From the NCBI RefSeq assembly GCF_017084525.1, contig NZ_CP070950.1, positions 3,224,001 through 3,288,000 on the forward strand: a DNA stretch of 64,000 nt, read 5' to 3'. A model generated the notes under the pieces. The model saw only the letters and a program-made list of their open reading frames with translations. It was not told the DNA's origin and ran no database searches. Positions 56,698 through 64,000 of the stretch are shown here, in pieces (positions within the stretch are counted from its first letter, which is position 1; every line of letters starts with the position of its first letter). A program made the position numbers and the translations under genes. Source of the DNA: Conexibacter sp. SYSU D00693 (GTDB lineage Bacteria > Actinomycetota > Thermoleophilia > Solirubrobacterales > Solirubrobacteraceae).

Positions 56698-58085
56698 GGC
56701 GCCTGCGCGGAGCCTCGCTGGTCGACCGCGTCGCGCTCGGTGCGGCGCTGACCGTCGCCGTCGCGCTCGTGCTGGCGGGCGCGGCGGTGCTCGTCGCCAG
56801 CGGCCGGGCCGACCGCCGGGCGCTGGACCGCGAGCTGCGCGCCGTCACCGAGAGCCTGCGCGAGCCGGCGCGCGAGGCGCTGGGGCTCTCGAGCGACGGC
56901 CTCGCGACCGGCGCCGTCGTCGGCCTGCGCGCGCAGGGGGCGCCGCCGCCGCTGCTGGACCCCGGCGAGGGCCGCTTCGCCCGCGCGATCGGCCCCGAGG
57001 GCACCGCGGTCGTCGCGGGCGCCGGGATCCCCGAGGGCTTCCCGGACCCGGACCGCACCGGCCTGCGCACCGTCGAGGCGGCGGGCGAGCGCTGGCGCTC
57101 GCACGTCCTGCGCCTCGGCACCGGCGGGACGCGGCTCGAGGTCGCCACGCCGCTCACCCCGCTGGAGGCGCGCGGCGACCGCCTGCTGCGCATCGTCGGC
57201 GGCACGTTCCTCGCCGCGCTCGCGGCGGTCGGCCTCGTCGTGCGCTTCCTCTCCGGCGTGGCGCTGCGCCCGCTGCAGCGCCTGCGCGAGGCGGCGGCGC
57301 GCGTGCGCCAGACCGGGGACCTCGGCGTGCGCGTCGGCGGCGCCGGCGGGCCCGAGGAGGTCACCGCGCTGGGCGCCGAGCTCGACGGCATGCTCGGCCG
57401 CCTCGAGGAGACGACGGCCGCGCGCGAGGCGGCGCTCGCCAGCGCGCGGCGCTTCGCCGCCGACGCCGGTCACGAGCTGCGCACCCCGCTCGCGAGCCTC
57501 GCGGCGAACGTCGCGCTCGCGCGGGACGAGCGCTCCCCCGCACCCGAGCGCGCCGCCGCGCTGGAGGCCGCGGGCGCGGAGGCCGACCGCCTCGGGCGGC
57601 TCGTCGACGGCCTCCAGGCCCTGGCGCGCGGCGAGGCCGGCCCGCCCGGCTCGGGCGCCGTCGACCTGGGGGACGTCGCCGACGTGGCGGTCGCCGCGGT
57701 CCGCCGGCGCCACCCGGACCTCGCCGTCGAGCTCGACGCCCCCGCGACGGGCCCCGTCGTCCCGCACGGCGACGCCGACGGCCTGCGCCGGGTCCTCGAC
57801 AACCTCCTCGAGAACGCCGCGGTCCATGGCGCCACGCGCGTCGCCGTGGGCGTCGACGCCCGCGGCGTGGTCGTCGACGACGACGGTCCCGGCGTGGCGA
57901 CCGAGGAGCGCGAGCGCGTCCTGGGCCGCTTCGAGCGCGGCGCCGGCGCCACCGGTGCGGGCACCGGCCTGGGCCTGGCGATCGTCGCCGCCGAGGCCGA
58001 GCGCCACGGCGGGACCGTCGCGCTCGAGGACGCGCCGCTCGGCGGGCTGCGCGTGCGCGTGGGCCTGCCGGCTCAGGCGGCGTGA
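56694..58085 (+). CDS. Sensor histidine kinase
   Basis: 463 residues. N-terminal TM (VALGAALTVAVALVLAGAAVLVAS), about 130-residue extracytoplasmic sensor, second TM (GGTFLAALAAVGLVVRFL), HAMP, H-box DAGHELRTPLASLAANVAL (phospho-His), N-box DNLLENAAVH, G-boxes DDDGPGV and GTGLGLAIV. Autophosphorylates and transfers to the upstream regulator. Signal unknown. Its 3' end overlaps the convergent cupin gene by 13 nt. Confidence 0.95.
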   Translation: MRRLRGASLVDRVALGAALTVAVALVLAGAAVLVASGRADRRALDRELRAVTESLREPAREALGLSSDGLATGAVVGLRAQGAPPPLLDPGEGRFARAIGPEGTAVVAGAGIPEGFPDPDRTGLRTVEAAGERWRSHVLRLGTGGTRLEVATPLTPLEARGDRLLRIVGGTFLAALAAVGLVVRFLSGVALRPLQRLREAAARVRQTGDLGVRVGGAGGPEEVTALGAELDGMLGRLEETTAAREAALASARRFAADAGHELRTPLASLAANVALARDERSPAPERAAALEAAGAEADRLGRLVDGLQALARGEAGPPGSGAVDLGDVADVAVAAVRRRHPDLAVELDAPATGPVVPHGDADGLRRVLDNLLENAAVHGATRVAVGVDARGVVVDDDGPGVATEERERVLGRFERGAGATGAGTGLGLAIVAAEAERHGGTVALEDAPLGGLRVRVGLPAQAA

Positions 58086-58570
58086 CCGCGCAGGCGCCCG
58101 GCCAACGCCAGGCCCTTCAGCGCGGCGCCGACCACCGGCGCCGGCCCCGCGGCCACCCGGAAGACGTCGGAGAACTCCTCGAGCAGGACGGCCATGTGCA
58201 GCGGCCCCGGCATGCCGTTGCCCGCGACGCGGCCGTCGCGCTGGAGCGCGTCGAGCGTCGCGTACCACTCCTGCGTGCGCCCGGGGGGTCGCGTCTCCCA
58301 GCGCACGCGCGCGCCGCTGGTGCTCCACATGGCGTGGACCGTGCCGCGCGGCACCTCGAGCGTGTCGCCGGGGCGCAGCGTGCGCTCCTGGCCCTCGACC
58401 TTGACCTGCAGCTCGCCCTCGAGCACCGCGAAGTGCTCGTCCTGGGACGGGTGCAGGTGCGGGGGCGGCGGCTTGCCCGGACCGTAGGTCGCCTCGACGA
58501 CTAGCGCGTCGTCGCCGGACTCGAGCACGGTGACGGACTCGTGCGGCGTGAGCTCGTAGGTGGTCGCCAT
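58073..58570 (-). CDS. Cupin-domain protein
   Basis: 165 residues. Small beta-barrel with metal-binding His motif HLHPSQDEHFAVLEGELQVKV and second cupin motif PRGTVHAMWS; the tail is alpha-helical (HMAVLLEEFSDVFRVAAGPAPVVG). Could be a dioxygenase, isomerase or binding protein; the ligand cannot be predicted. ATG 58570. An inverted repeat (CCGATGGTCGC, 58574-58584, and 58599-58609) lies 3-40 nt upstream and may be an operator. Confidence 0.8.
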   Translation of the reverse strand: MATTYELTPHESVTVLESGDDALVVEATYGPGKPPPPHLHPSQDEHFAVLEGELQVKVEGQERTLRPGDTLEVPRGTVHAMWSTSGARVRWETRPPGRTQEWYATLDALQRDGRVAGNGMPGPLHMAVLLEEFSDVFRVAAGPAPVVGAALKGLALAGRLRGHAA

Positions 58571-58573
58571 GGG

Positions 58574-58609
58574 CCGATGGTCGCCGCGCGCGCGGGCAGC
58601 GACCATCGG
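58574..58609. promoter_or_regulatory. 11-bp inverted repeat upstream of the cupin gene
   Basis: CCGATGGTCGC (58574-58584) and its reverse complement (58599-58609), 14-nt spacer. It lies between the cupin start and the GHR stop, so could be an operator or terminator. Confidence 0.35.
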
Positions 58610-58616
58610 GCCAGCA

Positions 58617-59537
58617 CTACACCGTCCGGGGGCCCAGCCGGTCCCGGTCGTGGGGCGCGTCGAGGTCGAGCACCGGGCCCTTCGGGACGATCTGCGTCGG
58701 GTTGATCGACGTGTGCGTCACGTAGTAATGGCGCTTGATGTGGTCGAAGTCCGTCGTCGACCCGAAGCCGGGGTGCTGGAAGAGGTCGCGCAGGTACGGG
58801 CCGAGGTTCGGGAAGTCGGTGATCCGCCGCGCGTTGCACTTGAAGTGGCCGAAGTACACGGCGTCGAAGCGCACGAGCGTCGTGTACAGCCGCACGTCGG
58901 CCTCGGTGAGCCGGCCGCCGACGAGGTAGCGCGAGTCGGCGAGCCGCGCGTCGAGCGCGTCGAGCTCGGCGAACAGCGGGTCGAACGCCTCCTCGTAGGC
59001 CTCCTGCGTCGACGCGAAGCCGCACTTGTACACGCCGTTGTTGACCCGGTCGTAGACGCGGTCCTCGACCTCCTCGACCTCCTCGCGCAGGTCGTCGGGG
59101 AGGAGGTCGGGTCCCTCGTCGCTCCACGCGTTGAGCATCCGCAGGACCTCGGCGCTCTCGTTGTTGACGACCCGGCCCTCCTCGGTGTCCCACAGCACCG
59201 GCACGGTCACCCGCGCGTCGAACGACGGGTCCGTCGCCGTGTAGGCCTCCGAGAGCAACGACCAGCCGTGCAGCGGGTCGGGCGCGTCCTCGCTGAAGCG
59301 CCAGCCGCGCTCGTCGCGGATCGGGTCGACCGTCGTCATCGCCAGCACGTCGCCCAGCCCCTTGAGCTCGCGGACGATCATCGTCCGGTGCGCCCACGGG
59401 CACGCCTTGCACACGTAGAGGTGGTAGCGACCGGGCGCGGGGCGGTCCCACACCTGGTCGCGGAACGCGCTCTCCTGGCGGACGAACCGCCCCTCGTCGT
59501 CCGACTCCCTGGGAAACGCCGCTGCGGCCTTGCTCAT
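58617..59537 (-). CDS. Xi-class glutathione S-transferase / glutathionyl-hydroquinone reductase
   Basis: 306 residues. N-terminal thioredoxin-like domain with HLYVCKACPWAHRTMIV (catalytic Cys near residue 46) and the C-terminal helical domain with NNGVYKCGFA and YLVGGRLTEADVRLYTTLVRFD. It matches the GHR/YqjG pattern, which reduces thiol-conjugated hydroquinones. If mycothiol is the organism's thiol, a mycothiol-specific version is possible (inference). Divergent from the acyl-CoA dehydrogenase gene. Confidence 0.88.
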   Translation of the reverse strand: MSKAAAAFPRESDDEGRFVRQESAFRDQVWDRPAPGRYHLYVCKACPWAHRTMIVRELKGLGDVLAMTTVDPIRDERGWRFSEDAPDPLHGWSLLSEAYTATDPSFDARVTVPVLWDTEEGRVVNNESAEVLRMLNAWSDEGPDLLPDDLREEVEEVEDRVYDRVNNGVYKCGFASTQEAYEEAFDPLFAELDALDARLADSRYLVGGRLTEADVRLYTTLVRFDAVYFGHFKCNARRITDFPNLGPYLRDLFQHPGFGSTTDFDHIKRHYYVTHTSINPTQIVPKGPVLDLDAPHDRDRLGPRTV

Positions 59538-59556
59538 GCTGGCAGTGTTCCCCACC

Positions 59557-60705
59557 GTGGACCTGACCTTCTCCGAGACCGAGACGGCGTTCCGCGACGA
59601 ACTTCGCGCGTGGCTCGCTGCCAACGACCCCGGCGCCGAGCCGCAGGGCGACGAGGACGAGCAGTACGCGTGGCGGCGCGACTGGCAGCGCCGGCTGCAC
59701 GAGGGTGGCTGGGCCGGGGTGCACTGGCCGACGGAGTACGGCGGCCGGGGCGCGACGCTCACCCAGACGGCGATCTTCTTCGAGGAGCTCGGCCGGGCGC
59801 GCGCGCCGCTGCCCGCCAACGTCCTGGGCCTGCTGCTCGGCGGGCCGACGCTCATGGTCTGGGGGACCGACGAGCAGAAGGACCGCCACCTCGCGCCGAT
59901 CCTCAGCGCGGAGGAGATCTGGTGCCAGGGCTTCAGCGAGCCCGACGCCGGCTCGGACCTCGCGGCGCTGAAGACCCGCGCGGTCAAGGACGGCGACAGC
60001 TGGGTGGTCACGGGCCAGAAGGTGTGGACCTCGGGCGCCCAGTACGCGAAGTGGTGCATGCTCGTGGCGCGCACCGACACGGAGGCCGCCAAGCACAAGG
60101 GCCTCACGTACTTCCTGATGGACATGGAGCAGGACGCGGTCCAGGTCCGGCCCCTGCGCCAGATCACCGGGGAGGCGGAGTTCAACGAGCTCTTCATCGA
60201 GGAGGCGCGGATCCCCGACGCCAACGTCGTCGGCGGCGTGGGCAACGGCTGGAAGGTCGCGCTCACCACGCTGATGAACGAGCGCGCCGGCCTCGCGTTC
60301 TTCCTCCAGGTCCGCCTGCGCCAGCTGCTGGACGACCTCCTCGCGGAGGCCGGGCGCCGCGGCGCGCTCGAGGACGCGGTCGTGGCCGACCGGCTCGCCG
60401 CCCTGCACATCCGCTGCGAGACGCTGCGGCTCATGGCGTGGAAGGGCCTGAGCGCGATCGAGCGCTACGGCCAGCCCGGGCCCGAGGGGTCGCTGACCAA
60501 GTGGCTGTGGTCGGAGACCAACCAGCAGCTCGTCGCCCTCGCCGCCGACGTCCTCGGCGCCGACGCCCACACCGCCGGGTCCCCCTGGGCCTACGAGCTG
60601 CTGCGCGCCCGCGGCAACTCGATCGAGGGCGGCACCACGGAGATCCTCAAGAACATCGTCGCCGAGCGCGTGCTCGGCCTGCCGCGGCTGCAAACCGCCG
60701 CCTAG
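59557..60705 (+). CDS. Acyl-CoA dehydrogenase (large partner of a pair)
   Basis: 382 residues from GTG 59557 (VDLTFSETETAFRDELRAWL is the usual N-terminus; ATG 59530 is an alternative). FAD/CoA pattern: GFSEPDAGSDLAALKTRA, KVWTSGAQYA, then NSIEGGTTEILKNIVAERVLG at the C-terminus, with a Glu where catalytic Glu is expected. Oxidises acyl-CoA with electrons passed to ETF. Next gene follows by 10 nt. Confidence 0.9.
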   Translation: MDLTFSETETAFRDELRAWLAANDPGAEPQGDEDEQYAWRRDWQRRLHEGGWAGVHWPTEYGGRGATLTQTAIFFEELGRARAPLPANVLGLLLGGPTLMVWGTDEQKDRHLAPILSAEEIWCQGFSEPDAGSDLAALKTRAVKDGDSWVVTGQKVWTSGAQYAKWCMLVARTDTEAAKHKGLTYFLMDMEQDAVQVRPLRQITGEAEFNELFIEEARIPDANVVGGVGNGWKVALTTLMNERAGLAFFLQVRLRQLLDDLLAEAGRRGALEDAVVADRLAALHIRCETLRLMAWKGLSAIERYGQPGPEGSLTKWLWSETNQQLVALAADVLGADAHTAGSPWAYELLRARGNSIEGGTTEILKNIVAERVLGLPRLQTAA

Positions 60706-60715
60706 GAGCCACGCC

Positions 60716-61717
60716 ATGGACTTCGACCTCACCGACGACCAGCGCGAGATCCAGCGCACGGCGCGCGACCTGCTCGCGGGCCGCGCGACGCCCGAGGCGG
60801 TGCGCCGCCACGCCGAGGCGCGCAGCTACGACGACGGCCTCTGGCGGGAGCTGTGCGAGCTGGGCTGGCCCGGCATCGCCGTCGCCGAGGAGCACGGCGG
60901 GCAGGGCCTCGGCCTGGTGGAGCTCTGCGTCCTGGCCGAGGAGCTCGGACGCGTCACCGCACCGGTGCCGTTCCTGGGCAGCGTCACCGCGGCGCTGCTC
61001 ATCCAGGCCGGGGGCAGCGAGGACCTCAAGCGCCGCTGGCTGCCGGGACTCGCCTCCGGCGAGCTGCGGGGCGCCGCGGGCCGTCCCGGGGCGCTGGTCC
61101 CGGACGCCGACGGCGCCGACGTCCTGGTGCTCGTCGACCGCGGCGGCGTGCGGGTGCTCGCCAAGGAGGACTGCGACGTGCGGCCGGTCGACGCGATCGA
61201 CCCGACGCGCCGCCACGCCGTCCTCGCGACCCGGCCGCCGCGCGGCCATCGCATCGGCATCGGCGGCGTGTTCGCCGGCCAGGTGGTGGTCGCCGCCGAG
61301 CTCGTCGGCGTGGCCGACCGCGCGCTGGCGATGACGCTCGACTACGTCAAGGACCGCAAGCAGTTCGGGACGCCGGTCGGCGCGTTCCAGGCCGTCCAGC
61401 ACAAGGTCGCGCAGATGCTGCTGGACACCGAGCGCGCGCGGACGACGACGGCCTTCGCCGCGTGGGCGGCCGACGCCGGCGACGAGCGGCTGCCCGAGGC
61501 CGCGGCGATGGCCGCGAGCTCGGCCGCCGACGGCGCGCTCGCCGTGTGCGACAGCGCGGTCCAGGCCCACGGCGGCATCGGCTTCACCTGGGAGGCCGAC
61601 GTGCACTGGCTGCTCAAGCGCGCGCACCTCGACAGCGCGCTGCTCGAGGGCGGCAAGGCCCACCGGGCGGCGCTGGCACGCCTGTTGACACGACGTCAGA
61701 CCGCGGTGGCCGCGTAG
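60716..61717 (+). CDS. Acyl-CoA dehydrogenase (short partner of a pair)
   Basis: 333 residues. N-terminus typical (DFDLTDDQREIQRTARDLLAG) and the DYVKDRKQFGTPVGAFQAVQHKVAQML block is present. The C-terminal GGT-T/S-EI segment, which contacts FAD and often carries the catalytic Glu, is missing; the protein ends LLEGGKAHRAALARLLTRR. Short dehydrogenase subunits of this kind pair with a full partner in alpha2beta2 enzymes of actinobacterial sterol or side-chain catabolism. GGAG 8 nt before ATG 60716. Such an assembly with the upstream gene is inferred. Confidence 0.85.
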   Translation: MDFDLTDDQREIQRTARDLLAGRATPEAVRRHAEARSYDDGLWRELCELGWPGIAVAEEHGGQGLGLVELCVLAEELGRVTAPVPFLGSVTAALLIQAGGSEDLKRRWLPGLASGELRGAAGRPGALVPDADGADVLVLVDRGGVRVLAKEDCDVRPVDAIDPTRRHAVLATRPPRGHRIGIGGVFAGQVVVAAELVGVADRALAMTLDYVKDRKQFGTPVGAFQAVQHKVAQMLLDTERARTTTAFAAWAADAGDERLPEAAAMAASSAADGALAVCDSAVQAHGGIGFTWEADVHWLLKRAHLDSALLEGGKAHRAALARLLTRRQTAVAA

Positions 61718-61720
61718 GGT
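61715..61720 (+). promoter_or_regulatory. -10 box (TAGGGT) of the third acyl-CoA dehydrogenase gene
   Basis: TAGGGT, 10 nt before ATG 61731, overlapping the end of the preceding gene. A TTGACA (61685-61690) lies too far away (24-nt spacer) to be a normal -35. Confidence 0.45.
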
Positions 61721-61730
61721 CTGCGGCGCC

Positions 61731-62879
<1,149 letters not shown>

Positions 62880-62904
62880 CGCTCCACGGAGGAGGATGAG
62901 CCGC

Positions 62905-64000
62905 ATGTCCGCTGCGGCGAGGGGAGCCCATGAGCCACTGCGGGTCGCCCGCGAGGTCGCCGAGGAGCTCATCCCGGCCCTCGGCGAGGTGTCGGGCGCG
63001 ATGGCGCGCGAGATGCGCGACGCCATCCCGGAGCTGCCCGAGGCCCTGTGGCCGGACATCGTGCGCACCTGCGACGCCCATGTCCGGCGCGTGGCGCTGC
63101 TGCTCGAGGACGGGCGCGACCCGTCTGACGCGCGGGCGCCCGAGGAGGCGCTCGCGTTCTCGCGCGAGGCCGTGCGCCAGGGCGTGGCGCTCGAGGCGGT
63201 GCTGCGCAAGTACCGCGTCGGCCACGCGGTCTTCTCGCGCGAGCTCCTCGCGCTCCTGCACGAGCGCCTCAGCCACGAGCCCGACGAGCTGGCCAGCGCC
63301 GTGGTGACCGTCTCGGACTGGACGTTCGCCTACGTCGACGCCGTGCTGCCCGAGGTCATCGAGGCCTTCCAGGCCGAGCGGGAGTCCTGGGTGCGCTCGG
63401 CGTCGGCGGTGCGCGTCGAGGAGGTCCATCGCATCCTCGACGGCCGCACGACCGACGGCGAGCAGGCGTCGCGCCGGCTGGGCTACGAGCTCGACCAGCA
63501 GCACCTCGCCCTGGTCTGCTGGGACGTGCGCGGGCGCTTCGAGGACGGCGTCGTCGGCGCGCTCGAGCACCTCGCGCGCGACGTCGCCAAGGCCGCGGGC
63601 GGCACCCGCGTGCTCGCCGTCCCGCTGGGAGGCACGCTCGTCGCGGCCTGGGCGGGCGTGCGCGGCGGCGAGCCGGACGTCGACGCGGTCTCCGCGGCCT
63701 TCGCCGCCTACGGCCCGGGCGCCGGCGTCGGCCTCGCGGTGGGCGACCCGCACCACGGCGTCGAGGGCTTCCGGCGCTCGCACGAGGAGGCGCTCCAGGC
63801 CCAGCACGTCGCCCTGCTCACCCACCGCTCCACCTCGGCGCCGGTCCGCTACGCCGACACCGCGCTGACCTCGCTGCTCACCGCCGACCTGCGCCACGCC
63901 CGCCGCTTCGTCGAGCGCGAGCTCGGCGTCCTCGGCGGCGACGAGGACGCGATGCGCCGGCTCACCGCCACGCTGCGCGTCTTCTTCGAGGAGGGCTCCT
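62905..64000 (+). CDS. PucR/CdaR-type regulator (C-terminus cut by window edge)
   Basis: 365 residues visible. A helical N-terminal domain (EVAEELIPALGEVSGAMAREMRD, LSHEPDELASAVVTVSDWTFAYVDAVLPEV) precedes a GGDEF-like middle domain (QHLALVCWDVRG, GGTRVLAVPLGGTLVAAWAG, GVGLAVGDPHHGVEGFRRSHEEAL), followed by the start of the C-terminal region (FVERELGVLGG, LTATLRVFFEEG). The PucR HTH would lie beyond the window. GGAGGAGG at 62888-62895 is 9 nt from ATG 62905 but touches ATG 62896, so 62905 is chosen. It may regulate fatty acyl catabolism genes next door (inference). Confidence 0.85.
   Translation, partial: MSAAARGAHEPLRVAREVAEELIPALGEVSGAMAREMRDAIPELPEALWPDIVRTCDAHVRRVALLLEDGRDPSDARAPEEALAFSREAVRQGVALEAVLRKYRVGHAVFSRELLALLHERLSHEPDELASAVVTVSDWTFAYVDAVLPEVIEAFQAERESWVRSASAVRVEEVHRILDGRTTDGEQASRRLGYELDQQHLALVCWDVRGRFEDGVVGALEHLARDVAKAAGGTRVLAVPLGGTLVAAWAGVRGGEPDVDAVSAAFAAYGPGAGVGLAVGDPHHGVEGFRRSHEEALQAQHVALLTHRSTSAPVRYADTALTSLLTADLRHARRFVERELGVLGGDEDAMRRLTATLRVFFEEGS

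Noticed and set aside
61685-61720. TTGACA as -35 for the third acyl-CoA dehydrogenase
   Set aside because: Spacing to TAGGGT is 24 nt, outside the usual 16-18; only the -10 is listed.

Overview
The window is uniformly very GC-rich, densely packed and uses third-position G/C throughout. The gene content is actinobacterial: CsoR, two CIRCE elements at groESL, a PafBC-type double-WYL regulator, Nei2, UdgB, long Lhr, a zincin of the F420-associated DUF2342 family, an Rv1284-like carbonic anhydrase and a CitA-like citrate synthase. The style (TANNNT boxes 6-11 nt before start codons, NDUFA9-like proteins, lasso-type leader peptides) fits Thermoleophilia/Solirubrobacterales. That taxon is an inference. 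I saw no rRNA, tRNA, insertion sequence or CRISPR.

Layout. 1-8 kb: 3' part of a UvrD-like helicase (running off the left edge), inositol-phosphatase-like enzyme, metalloprotease, a basic histone-H1-like coiled-coil protein, Mrp, carbonic anhydrase, 7Fe ferredoxin, NAD-binding protein. 8-17 kb: a 402-nt convergent gap with palindromes, a CarS-like membrane enzyme, amidase, citrate synthase, desaturase, two tandem P450s, MarR regulator, epimerase, a secreted protein. 17-26 kb: groEL/groES with bracketing CIRCE operators, an ASCH-NUDIX-Crp operon, an ECF sigma/anti-sigma pair, GDPD-Nei2, then a self-contained operon of one small secreted protein and two lasso-leader-like peptides. 26-34 kb: Lhr helicase, UdgB-TetR, lipoprotein, a calcium-binding-repeat protein, and the decayed remnant of an AbiEi-like gene. 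34-41 kb: rmlA-rmlD-rmlB with a PPOX protein, a second repeat protein, PafBC. 41-51 kb: LuxR-type response regulator with a DHp-only 'kinase', HD protein, EamA-GntR, MFS, hydrolase, PHA-synthase-like protein, L,D-transpeptidase. 51-55 kb: copper island copZ - His-rich protein - copA, divergent from csoR. 55-64 kb: secreted protein, OmpR-type two-component system, cupin, glutathionyl-hydroquinone-reductase-like protein, three acyl-CoA dehydrogenases, and a PucR/CdaR-type regulator cut by the right edge.

How genes work together. Many operons are coupled by GTGA or ATGA stop/start overlaps (3200, 13931, 24522, 31442, 35172, 36023, 42111, 45658, 53486, 54367, 56694). Most first genes have a TANNNT box 6-11 nt upstream of the start and no Shine-Dalgarno sequence, which predicts leaderless mRNAs. 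groESL, citrate synthase, the small-peptide operon and a few others have classical Shine-Dalgarno sites. Regulatory circuits readable from sequence are HrcA/CIRCE on groESL, CsoR on the copper island, GntR on its own EamA operon, and a TTGACAC palindrome over the desaturase start.

The most novel item is the tandem lasso-leader-like peptide operon (about 25351-26151). No processing enzymes are encoded beside it. Other unusual items are the DHp-only protein, the hendecad-repeat histone-like protein, a long stem-loop at 16679-16760 and a shared bidirectional -10 box at 2346-2352.
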